Assembly: GCF_001191005.1 (NCBI RefSeq)
Contig: NZ_CP012201.1
Location: 3,534,001-3,598,000, forward strand
DNA length: 64,000 bases
Direction of reading: 5' to 3'
Origin: Massilia sp. NR 4-1
GTDB taxonomy: Bacteria; Pseudomonadota; Gammaproteobacteria; Burkholderiales; Burkholderiaceae_D
Positions 35,442 through 43,525 of the stretch are shown piece after piece; positions within the stretch are counted from its first letter, which is position 1, and each line of letters opens with the position of its first letter. A program made the position numbers and the translations under genes. The notes beneath the pieces were generated by a model. It did no database searches. It was not told the DNA's origin and saw nothing but the letters and a program-made list of their open reading frames with translations.

Positions 35442-36224
35442 ATGCTGGGTGGACAAGACGCGTTGGAATGGATGCTGAAGATGCTGGCCGCGCCGCTGCT
35501 GCTGGCGCCCGTGTTGAATGGCCTGCCTGCCGCCGCTGCCGCATCCGCCAGTGCCGCGTCCTCCGCCAAGGTCGCCACTTCCACTGCCGAAACACCGCCG
35601 CTGGAGACCCGTCCCGCCAGCGCTGCCGAAATCAAGTCCTTCGCCGCCTTCCTCCAGCAACAGCAGCAGCCCGAGGCATCCACCTTGCCTGCCAGCGTCA
35701 GCGCCACGCGCCAGCACGGCAGCCGCCAGTGGCAGCTGCAAGCCGCGCTGGACACGGCGCCGGTCCACGCGCCGGCCCTGCCGCTGTGCATCATGCAGCG
35801 CCGCGTATTCGGCCGCGAGGCGCGTGCCGCAAAGGACCAGCGCTGGAGCGAACACCTGCCAGCCCAGCAGCTGGTCTGGCTGCACCACAAGCCGCAGTGC
35901 GATGCGCCCGGCGCCAGCAGACCGCCCGTGCATCCGGTGCGCCTGCTGCTGGCCCAGCCCGATATGTCCACCCTGGCCCTGCTGGTCAACCGCAGCGAGC
36001 TGCTGGAACGCGCGCGCCTGCTCATGGCCGGCAACACGGCCTGCGCCAGGCTGCGCGCGCGCAGCTTCCAGCTTGACGCCGTGAGCCGGGAACCGGCCGG
36101 CAGCTCCGATGCCGGCATGGACCTGCTGATATTCCGCAGCGATATCGGCGCCGAAGCCCACGTCACGGTGCGCAAATCGCGCACCGAGCTGACCGCCTGG
36201 AATGTGCGCTGCCCGGCGCCATAA
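35442..36224 (+). CDS. Hypothetical Ala-rich exported protein
   Basis: 260 residues, not recognised. An N-terminal hydrophobic stretch (about 10-34, LKMLAAPLLLAPVLNGLPAA) could be a signal peptide or anchor, followed by a low-complexity Ala/Ser/Thr region with a Gln run and then a more globular part with four cysteines. Codon use resembles the neighbours, which supports it being real. The gene stands alone between the divergent aminopeptidase gene and a DUF4382 gene. Confidence 0.6.
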   Translation: MLGGQDALEWMLKMLAAPLLLAPVLNGLPAAAAASASAASSAKVATSTAETPPLETRPASAAEIKSFAAFLQQQQQPEASTLPASVSATRQHGSRQWQLQAALDTAPVHAPALPLCIMQRRVFGREARAAKDQRWSEHLPAQQLVWLHHKPQCDAPGASRPPVHPVRLLLAQPDMSTLALLVNRSELLERARLLMAGNTACARLRARSFQLDAVSREPAGSSDAGMDLLIFRSDIGAEAHVTVRKSRTELTAWNVRCPAP

Positions 36225-36409
36225 ACCCCTGCCGCACAGCACCTCGCATTGCCGTTCAGGCAAACTTACTGACCTGGCAAGCCAATCTTTCTGCAAAGTG
36301 TTGCGAAGCCGCTCAGGCTCGATACCATAAGAACAATTCGCTGCATAATGGTCCGGACGGAGCCGTTCGCGCGCCGCCCCTTTCCCTATTCCTTTCTGCG
36401 AGGTCGATC

Positions 36410-37651
36410 ATGAAGACAAGCCGCCTCTTCCCCCGTCTGGCCGCTGGCGCGGCCGTCAGTGCCGCCCTGGTCCTGCTGGCATCCTGCGGCGGCGGCGGGG
36501 GCGGTGGGGGCGGCGGCAATGGCGGCACGCCGCCGCCCGCGACCACCATGGGCACGGTCGCCGTTTCCTTGACCGACGCCCCGGCCTGCGGTTTCGACGC
36601 GGTCAACATCACCGTCACCAAGGTGCGCATCCACGCCAGCAATATCGCCAGCGACACCGATAGCGGCTGGACCGACATCACGCTGACGCCGGCGCGCAAG
36701 ATCAATCTGCTCAACCTGAGCAACGGCGCGCTGGAAGCGCTGGGCCAGGCTTCGCTGGCCACCGGCCACTACTCGCAAATCCGCCTGGTGCTCGATCCCA
36801 ACGGCGCCGGCGGTACCGCCAACACCGTGGTGCCCAGCGGCTCGCTGCTTGAGCGCTCGCTGGACACGCCCAGCGCCGTCCAGAGCGGCATCAAGCTGGT
36901 CAACGATTTCGATGTCGGCGCCAACCAGCGCGTCGATCTGGTGCTCGACTTCGACGCCTGCAAATCCGTGGTCAGCAAGGGCAATGGCAGTTACGCGCTC
37001 AAACCTGTCGTGAAGGTGGTGCCGGCCACCTTGAACGGCATCGGCGGCTTTGTCAGCAGTGCCCTGCTGGGCAGCCATGTGGCCATTACGGCGCAACAGA
37101 ACGGCGCCATCATCGCCGCCACCGTACCCAATGCCAGCAGCGGCGAATTCGCCCTGACCCGGCTGCCGGCCGGGAACTACGACGTGGTCATCACCGCCGA
37201 CGACCGCGCCGCCGGGGTGGTCGGCGCCGTGCCGGTGGCGGCAGGCAGCACGATTACAGCGCTCAGCACCTCCGCCGCGCCGCTCACGCTGCCGCCCAGC
37301 CTGCAGGGCAGCATCAGCGGCACCGTCACCCTGGCGCCGGCCAGCGCGACCGAGGTGGCCACGGTCACGGCGCGCCAGGTCATCAGCGGCGGACCGGCCG
37401 TGGCCCTGCGCTACCAGGCCGCCGACCTGCTCAACGGCAGTTATACGCTGGCGAAACTGCCCGTGGCGCCGATCCAGTATGTCTCCTACAGCAGCGCCCT
37501 GCCGCTGGTCTTCAGTTCCACCGCCACCACGCCCAGCAGCGGCATATACCGCCTCGACGCCACCGCCGTGGGCTATGCGGTGAAGACCAATGCCGCCGTC
37601 GATATCGGTTCCATCAACCAGACCGGCATCAATTTCAATCTGACGCCCTGA
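36410..37651 (+). CDS. DUF4382-domain lipoprotein
   Basis: 413 residues. Lipoprotein signal with lipobox LASC (Cys 26), then a run of ten glycines as linker and the DUF4382 domain (about 46-205: GTVAVSLTDAPACGFDAVNI, FDACKSVV). The second half contains carboxypeptidase-regulatory-like beta segments (about 210-410: LTRLPAGNYDVVI). Probably an outer-membrane or periplasm-facing structural lipoprotein; biochemical role unknown. Confidence 0.85.
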   Translation: MKTSRLFPRLAAGAAVSAALVLLASCGGGGGGGGGGNGGTPPPATTMGTVAVSLTDAPACGFDAVNITVTKVRIHASNIASDTDSGWTDITLTPARKINLLNLSNGALEALGQASLATGHYSQIRLVLDPNGAGGTANTVVPSGSLLERSLDTPSAVQSGIKLVNDFDVGANQRVDLVLDFDACKSVVSKGNGSYALKPVVKVVPATLNGIGGFVSSALLGSHVAITAQQNGAIIAATVPNASSGEFALTRLPAGNYDVVITADDRAAGVVGAVPVAAGSTITALSTSAAPLTLPPSLQGSISGTVTLAPASATEVATVTARQVISGGPAVALRYQAADLLNGSYTLAKLPVAPIQYVSYSSALPLVFSSTATTPSSGIYRLDATAVGYAVKTNAAVDIGSINQTGINFNLTP

Positions 37652-37715
37652 GCACAGGGGATGCGCGGCAGGCCCGCCGCGCATCCCGCCCCCCGTGGAA
37701 CGGCCGCTATTCCCT

Positions 37716-37721
37716 TATAAT
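37716..37721 (+). promoter_or_regulatory. -10 box upstream of valS
   Basis: TATAAT lies 32 bp before the valS ATG. No good -35 hexamer is seen at 16-18 bp. Confidence 0.35.
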
Positions 37722-37753
37722 GGTCGTTTTCGCCAAAATTACAGTCCCCTATC

Positions 37754-40555
37754 ATGGAATTAGCCAAGTCTTTCGAGCCTGCCGACATTGAACAGTTCTG
37801 GCGCAGCGAGTGGGAAAAGCGCGGTTACTACGCAGCCTCCCTCGACCTGAGCAAGCCCTCCTTCAGCATCCAGCTGCCGCCGCCGAATGTGACCGGCACC
37901 CTGCATATGGGCCACGCCTTCAACCAGACCATCATGGACGGTCTGACGCGCTACCACCGCATGCTGGGCCATAACACCGCCTGGATTCCCGGCACCGACC
38001 ACGCCGGCATCGCCACCCAGATCGTCGTCGAGCGCCAGCTCGATGCGCAGAAAATCTCGCGCCATGACCTGGGCCGCGAAAAATTCATCGAAAAAGTGTG
38101 GGAGTGGAAGGAAAAATCCGGCTCCACCATCACCGGCCAGATGCGCCGCATGGGCACCTCGCCCGACTGGAACCGCGAATACTTCACGATGGACGAGACG
38201 CGCTCGAAAGTCGTTTCCGAAGTCTTCGTGCGCCTGTACGAGCAAGGCCTGATCTACCGCGGCAAGCGCCTGGTGAACTGGGACCCGGTGCTGGGCACCG
38301 CCGTCTCCGACCTGGAAGTGGTGTCGGAGGAAGAAGACGGCTCCATGTGGCATATCAAGTACCCGCTGGCCGATGGCAGCGGCTTCCTGACCGTGGCCAC
38401 CACCCGTCCTGAAACCATGCTGGGCGACGTCGCCGTGGCCGTCGATCCGACCGACGAGCGCTATCAGGCGCTGGTAGGCAAGCTGCTCAAGCTGCCGCTG
38501 TGCGACCGCGAAATCCCGGTCATCGCCGACTCCTATGTGGACAAGGAATTCGGCACCGGCTGCGTGAAGATCACGCCGGCCCACGACTTCAACGACTACG
38601 CCGTCGGCCAGCGCCATAACCTGGACATGCCGTCCATCCTGACCCTGGACGCCAAGATCAGCGACAATGCCCCCGCCGCCTACCGTGGCCTGGACCGCTT
38701 CGCCGCGCGCAAGCAGATCGTCGCCGACCTGGAAGCGCAAGGCCTGCTGGAAGCGGTCAAGCCGCACAAGCTGATGGTGCCGCGCGGCGACCGCACCGGC
38801 GTCGTCATCGAACCGATGCTGACAGACCAGTGGTTCGTCGCCATGAGCAAGCCGGCGCCGGAAGGCACGTTCTACCCCGGCAAATCGATCGCCGAAGTGG
38901 CGCTGGACAAGGTCGCCAGCGGCGAGATCAAGTTCGTGCCTGAAAACTGGAGCAACACCTACAACCAGTGGCTCAACAACATCCAGGACTGGTGCATCTC
39001 GCGCCAGCTGTGGTGGGGCCACCAGATCCCGGCCTGGTACGACGAGCAAGGCAATATCTTCGTCGCCCGCAGCGAGGAAGAGGCGCAGGCCAAAGCCGCC
39101 GCCGCCGGCAGCAGCGGCCCGTTGAAACGCGAAGCCGACGTGCTCGACACCTGGTTCTCCTCCGCCCTGGTGCCGTTCTCGACCCTGGGCTGGCCGGAAG
39201 AAACCCCTGACCTGAAAGCCTTCCTGCCATCGTCCGTGCTGGTGACGGGCTTCGACATCATCTTCTTCTGGGTGGCGCGCATGGTCATGATGACCTGCCA
39301 CTTCACCGGCAAGGTGCCGTTCGAGACCGTGTACGTGCACGGCCTGGTGCGCGACTCGCAGGGCCAGAAGATGTCCAAGTCCAAGGGCAATACCCTGGAC
39401 CCGATCGATCTGATCGACGGCATCGACGTGGACACCCTGGTGGCCAAGCGTACCGCGGGCCTGATGAATCCCAAGCAGGCCGAGAAGATCGAAAAGGCCA
39501 CGCGCAAGGAATTCCCGGAAGGGATCGCCGCCTACGGCACCGACGCCGTGCGCTTCACCATGGCCAGCTACGCCTCGCTGGGCCGCAACATCAACTTCGA
39601 CCTGGGCCGCTGCGAAGGCTACCGCAACTTCAGCAACAAGCTGTGGAACGCCACCCGCTTCGTGCTGATGAACACCGAAGGCAAGGACTGCTCGGCCAGC
39701 GAGGCCGACCTGTCGCAGGCCGACAAGTGGATCATCTCCCTGCTGCAAAAAGCCGAACAGGACGTGGCCAAGGGCTTTGCCGACTACCGCTTCGACAATA
39801 TCGCCAGCACGATCTATAAATTCGTGTGGGACGAGTACTGCGACTGGTATCTGGAACTGGCGAAAGTCCAGGTCCAGCAAGGCACCGAAGGCCAGCAGCG
39901 CGCCACCCGCCACACCCTGCTGCGCGTGCTGGAAGTGGTGCTGCGCCTGGCGCATCCGGTGATCCCGTTCGTGACCGAGCAGCTGTGGCAGACCGTGGCC
40001 CCGCTGGCCGGCAAGGGCGACACCGCCAACGCCTCCATCATGACCCAGCCTTACCCGCTGCCGAACGCCGAGAAGATCGACGAAGTGGCCGAAGCCTGGA
40101 TCGGCGAGCTGAAAGCGCTGACCGATGCCACCCGCAATCTGCGCGGCGAAATGAAGCTGTCGCCGTCGCTGCGCGTGCCGCTGATCGTGGAAGCGTCCGG
40201 CGCCGACAAGGAGCGCATGGCCGCCTTCGCGCCATACGTCCAGTTGCTGGGCAAGTTGTCCGAAGTGCAGATCGTCGACGCGCTGCCGGAATCCCCGGCC
40301 GCCGTTTCCGTGGTCGGCACCACCAAGCTGATGCTGAAAGTGGAGATCGACGTCAAGGCCGAGCGCGAACGCCTGTCCAAGGAGATCGCCCGTCTGGAAG
40401 GCGAAATCGCCAAGGCCAGCGGCAAGCTGTCGAGCGAAAGCTTCGTCGCGCGCGCCCCGGCCGCCGTGGTCGCGCAGGAGAAGGAACGCGTCGCCGCCTT
40501 CGGCGCCACCCTGGCCAAGATGCAGGAGCAGCTGGCGAAACTGCCCGCCGCGTAA
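37754..40555 (+). CDS. valS: Valyl-tRNA synthetase
   Basis: 933 residues. Class I synthetase with the HIGH-type motif in PNVTGTLHMGHA and the KMSKS loop in GQKMSKSKGN. The editing domain (CP1) lies between them, the anticodon-binding domain follows, and a C-terminal coiled coil (about 865-930) is typical of ValRS. Charges tRNA-Val. Confidence 0.98.
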   Translation: MELAKSFEPADIEQFWRSEWEKRGYYAASLDLSKPSFSIQLPPPNVTGTLHMGHAFNQTIMDGLTRYHRMLGHNTAWIPGTDHAGIATQIVVERQLDAQKISRHDLGREKFIEKVWEWKEKSGSTITGQMRRMGTSPDWNREYFTMDETRSKVVSEVFVRLYEQGLIYRGKRLVNWDPVLGTAVSDLEVVSEEEDGSMWHIKYPLADGSGFLTVATTRPETMLGDVAVAVDPTDERYQALVGKLLKLPLCDREIPVIADSYVDKEFGTGCVKITPAHDFNDYAVGQRHNLDMPSILTLDAKISDNAPAAYRGLDRFAARKQIVADLEAQGLLEAVKPHKLMVPRGDRTGVVIEPMLTDQWFVAMSKPAPEGTFYPGKSIAEVALDKVASGEIKFVPENWSNTYNQWLNNIQDWCISRQLWWGHQIPAWYDEQGNIFVARSEEEAQAKAAAAGSSGPLKREADVLDTWFSSALVPFSTLGWPEETPDLKAFLPSSVLVTGFDIIFFWVARMVMMTCHFTGKVPFETVYVHGLVRDSQGQKMSKSKGNTLDPIDLIDGIDVDTLVAKRTAGLMNPKQAEKIEKATRKEFPEGIAAYGTDAVRFTMASYASLGRNINFDLGRCEGYRNFSNKLWNATRFVLMNTEGKDCSASEADLSQADKWIISLLQKAEQDVAKGFADYRFDNIASTIYKFVWDEYCDWYLELAKVQVQQGTEGQQRATRHTLLRVLEVVLRLAHPVIPFVTEQLWQTVAPLAGKGDTANASIMTQPYPLPNAEKIDEVAEAWIGELKALTDATRNLRGEMKLSPSLRVPLIVEASGADKERMAAFAPYVQLLGKLSEVQIVDALPESPAAVSVVGTTKLMLKVEIDVKAERERLSKEIARLEGEIAKASGKLSSESFVARAPAAVVAQEKERVAAFGATLAKMQEQLAKLPAA

Positions 40556-40567
40556 TGGCGTAACACC

Positions 40568-40592
40568 GGGCGGCCTGCGGGCCGCCTTTTTT
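40568..40592 (+). terminator. Terminator of valS
   Basis: GGCGGCC and GGCCGCC form a stem, followed by TTTTTT. It lies just ahead of the GNAT gene. Confidence 0.88.
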
Positions 40593-40606
40593 CATTCCGG
40601 AGTCCC

Positions 40607-41116
40607 ATGCCCCGCTTCACCTTCCGCCGCCTGCATCCCGCCGACATGCCCCTGCTGCACGACTGGCTCAACCGCCCGCATATCCGCGCCTGGTGGGACG
40701 AGCCGGGCACCCTGGTCGAAGTGTCCGACACCTTCATGGAGCTGACCGGCGAGGAGGCCGACACCCTCGGCTACATCGCCCTGCTCGACGGCGAAGCGGC
40801 CGGCTTCATTCAATCCTATGTGGTGATGGGTTCGGGCGGCGGCTGGTGGGAAGACGAAACCGATCCCGGCGCGCGCGGCATCGACCTGTTCCTGGCCGAT
40901 GGCGAACGGCTCGGCCAGGGCTTGGGCAGCGCCCTGCTCGACGACTTCTGCGCCCTGCTGTTCAGCGATCCCGCCGTGAGCAAGGTGCAGGCCGACCCCA
41001 CGCCCGCCAATGGGCGCGCGATCCGCAGCTACCAGCGCGCCGGCTTCCGCGATTGTGGCGAAGTCGTCACGCCGGATGGGCCGGCGCGGCTGATGGTGCG
41101 CCCGCGCATGGCATAA
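40607..41116 (+). CDS. GNAT acetyltransferase, AAC(6')-like
   Basis: 169 residues. The GNAT acetyl-CoA motif is RLGQGLGSALLDDF; the N-terminal FRRLHPADMPLLHDWLNRPH and HIRAWW resemble the aminoglycoside 6'-N-acetyltransferase/siderophore acetylase branch. Substrate cannot be assigned; resistance should not be assumed. Confidence 0.85.
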   Translation: MPRFTFRRLHPADMPLLHDWLNRPHIRAWWDEPGTLVEVSDTFMELTGEEADTLGYIALLDGEAAGFIQSYVVMGSGGGWWEDETDPGARGIDLFLADGERLGQGLGSALLDDFCALLFSDPAVSKVQADPTPANGRAIRSYQRAGFRDCGEVVTPDGPARLMVRPRMA

Positions 41117-41157
41117 TCGATTAACAATATTAACAACCCAGCTACAGGAGACTCCCG

Positions 41158-41604
41158 ATGCGCCCCATGATTCAAGCCGCCCTGATTGCCGCCAGCCTGC
41201 TCGCCGCGCCCGCCATGGCCGACGACAGCTCCCCGGTCGGTCTGTGGAAAAACATCGATGACGTCAGCGGCAAGCCCAAAGCCCTGATCCGCATCACCGA
41301 GACCAATGGCGTGCTGCAGGGCCGCATCGAGAAACTGTTCCGCGCCGCCGACGAGGAGCAGAACCCCAAGTGCGAGAAGTGCAAGGACGCGCGCAAGGAC
41401 CAGCCCATTGTCGGCATGGTCTTCATGAGCGGCCTGAAAAAAGACGGCAGCGAATACAACGACGGCGAAATCCTCGACCCCGACAACGGCAAAGTCTACC
41501 GCAGCAAACTGAAGCTCGCCGACGGCGGCAAGAAACTCGAAGTGCGCGGCTACATCGGCGTCCCCATGCTCGGCCGCTCGCAAACCTGGCTGCGCCAGGA
41601 CTAA
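41158..41604 (+). CDS. DUF2147 periplasmic protein
   Basis: 148 residues. Signal peptide 1-21 (AMA/DDS). DUF2147 core with PVGLWKNIDDVSGKPKALI, GRIEKLF and a CEKC pair. It is widespread in proteobacteria and of unknown role. Followed by a 22-bp-arm palindrome. Confidence 0.88.
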   Translation: MRPMIQAALIAASLLAAPAMADDSSPVGLWKNIDDVSGKPKALIRITETNGVLQGRIEKLFRAADEEQNPKCEKCKDARKDQPIVGMVFMSGLKKDGSEYNDGEILDPDNGKVYRSKLKLADGGKKLEVRGYIGVPMLGRSQTWLRQD

Positions 41605-41618
41605 ACCCGCCCACAGCC

Positions 41619-41667
41619 GAGCCCGTGTCCGATTTTGGGGCCAGACCCCAAAATCGGACACGGGCTC
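41619..41667. repeat. Long palindrome (REP-like) after the DUF2147 gene
   Basis: Two perfect 22-nt arms, GAGCCCGTGTCCGATTTTGG plus GG and complement, around CCAGA. It sits between convergent genes, so it could terminate both, yet there is no T-run. It looks like an extragenic palindromic repeat; copy number elsewhere is unknown. Confidence 0.65.
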
Positions 41668-41680
41668 AGCCGTTGCGGCC

Positions 41681-43516
41681 TCAGGCGGGGACTTTGAGGG
41701 GGAGCTTGATGGCGAAGTGGACGCCGGCGCCGGGTGTGCTATCGAGCTTGACCTCCCCTTTGAGCACATTGCACAGCAGGCGGCGCACGATGAACAGGCC
41801 GAGGCCGGAGCCGCCCTTGCCGAACTTGGTCGAGTAGAACGCTTCGAACACTTTCTGCTGCAGTTCAGGCGCGATGCCGACGCCGTCATCGCGGTAGTCG
41901 ATCCGCACAGATTCGCCTTCGACACAGGCGGCGATGGTGATCGTGCCTTCGCTGCGGCCATCGAAGCCGTGCACGATGGAGTTGACGATCAGGTTGTTGA
42001 ACACCTGTTCCAGGTGGCCCGGATAGCTGTCCAGCGCAATGCCGGGCGGGATTTTCAACTCGACCTTCACATTCGCCATGCGCGTCATGCGCCCCAGCGT
42101 GGCGGCGATATCGTGCACGCAGCCGGCCAGGTCGAACTGGCGGCGTTTCTGGCTGGTCTGGTCCACCGCCACGTTCTTGAAGCTTTCGATCAGTTCCTGC
42201 GCGCGTTCGGCGCTGCGGATCAGCAGACCGCTGCCTTCCTTGCAGTCGGCCACAGCTTCGCACAGGCGCGAGCGGGTCAGATGCCCTTCCAGCGCCTCGG
42301 TGGCAAGAGCGGCAATGCGTTCGCGCAGGGCGGAGGCGAGCAGCACCAGATTGCCCACCGGCGTATTCAGGTCGTGCGCGACAGCGGCAACAATGCCGCC
42401 CAGCGCCGCCATGCGTTCGGTATCCACCAATTGATCCATGGCCTGGCGCAGTTGGGCGGTGCGCGCCGCCACGGTTGCCTGCAAGGAGGCGCTGGTGCGC
42501 TGGTGCGCTTCCTCCTGCTCACGGCGCACAGTGATATCGCGCAGCAGGCAGCCGTACAGCGGCGGCTCGCTCTCGGGAATGGGCCAGACGCTGAGTTCGA
42601 GGGCGAAATGGCTGCCGTCGCGCCGCCACATGCACAGCTCCTGCACGCGGCTGGCGGCGCCCGGCTCGCCCGGCAGCAATTGCTCCAGGTCCTGCACCGG
42701 CGCAGCGACGCCAACCTGTGCGCAGGCATCGTCGCTGGCATCCGCCGCGGCAAGCGGAGCTTGCCCTCCCTCGGCCAGCGGCGGGTTCAGGAAATCCAGC
42801 ACCTGCCGGCCCAGCGCATCGGCGCGCGGCCAGCCCACCAGTTCCTCGGCGCGCTGGTTCCATTCGATGATGATGCCCACGGCGCTGAAGGCGATGAACG
42901 CTTCGCAAGCGCTGTCGATCACGGTGCGTAGCCGCGCTTCGCTGTCGCGCAAGGCCTGTTCGGACAGGCGGCGCGCCTGCACTTCCTCGCTCAGTTGCGC
43001 CGCCAGCGCGCTCAGGCTGCGCGTGCGCTCGTCCACCCGGGCTTCCAGGCTGGCCTTGTGCTCCTCCAGCTCGCGGCACTTGGCATACAGCTCGCACAGC
43101 ACCGCCACCTTGCTGCGCAAGACCACCGGCTCGATTGGCTTGATCAGAAAGTCGATGGCCCCGGTTTCATAGCCCTTGAACTGGCGCAGCTCATCATGCA
43201 GGCCGGCGGTGACAAAAATAATCGGCAGGTGGCGCGTTTTCGGATTGGCGCGCAGCAGGGTGGCCGTTTCCAGGCCGTCCATATCGGGCATCTGCACGTC
43301 CAGCAGCACCACCGCAAAATCGCGTTTCAGACTGATCGCCAGCGCCTCGTTGCCGGAACCGGCGCACGTCACATCCAGCGCATAAGGCAGGCCTTGCAGC
43401 AGCGCTTCCATCGCCAGCAGATTCTCGGGGCGGTCGTCCACCAGCAGCACCGGCACCGAGAGCGGCGTCGCGGCGGCGGAAAGGGACGGCGGCGGCGAGA
43501 TCAGGGACTGGCTCAT
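41681..43516 (-). CDS. Hybrid receiver-PAS-histidine kinase
   Basis: 611 residues. Receiver domain about 22-140 (acceptor D73 in LLDVQMPDMD, Lys in LIKP), coiled coil 145-190, PAS about 190-330, then a kinase core with H381 in VAHDLNTPVGN and an ATPase domain with DDGVGI and GGSGLGLFI. No membrane segment, so it is cytoplasmic. It follows the larger kinase by 9 bp and is likely its signalling partner in one operon. Confidence 0.93.
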   Translation of the reverse strand: MSQSLISPPPSLSAAATPLSVPVLLVDDRPENLLAMEALLQGLPYALDVTCAGSGNEALAISLKRDFAVVLLDVQMPDMDGLETATLLRANPKTRHLPIIFVTAGLHDELRQFKGYETGAIDFLIKPIEPVVLRSKVAVLCELYAKCRELEEHKASLEARVDERTRSLSALAAQLSEEVQARRLSEQALRDSEARLRTVIDSACEAFIAFSAVGIIIEWNQRAEELVGWPRADALGRQVLDFLNPPLAEGGQAPLAAADASDDACAQVGVAAPVQDLEQLLPGEPGAASRVQELCMWRRDGSHFALELSVWPIPESEPPLYGCLLRDITVRREQEEAHQRTSASLQATVAARTAQLRQAMDQLVDTERMAALGGIVAAVAHDLNTPVGNLVLLASALRERIAALATEALEGHLTRSRLCEAVADCKEGSGLLIRSAERAQELIESFKNVAVDQTSQKRRQFDLAGCVHDIAATLGRMTRMANVKVELKIPPGIALDSYPGHLEQVFNNLIVNSIVHGFDGRSEGTITIAACVEGESVRIDYRDDGVGIAPELQQKVFEAFYSTKFGKGGSGLGLFIVRRLLCNVLKGEVKLDSTPGAGVHFAIKLPLKVPA

Positions 43517-43525
43517 CGCATATCC

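Noticed and set aside
40607..41116. Aminoglycoside resistance gene
   Set aside because: Similarity to AAC(6')-type enzymes is only at the level of the GNAT fold and N-terminal motif. It is not enough to name a resistance function.
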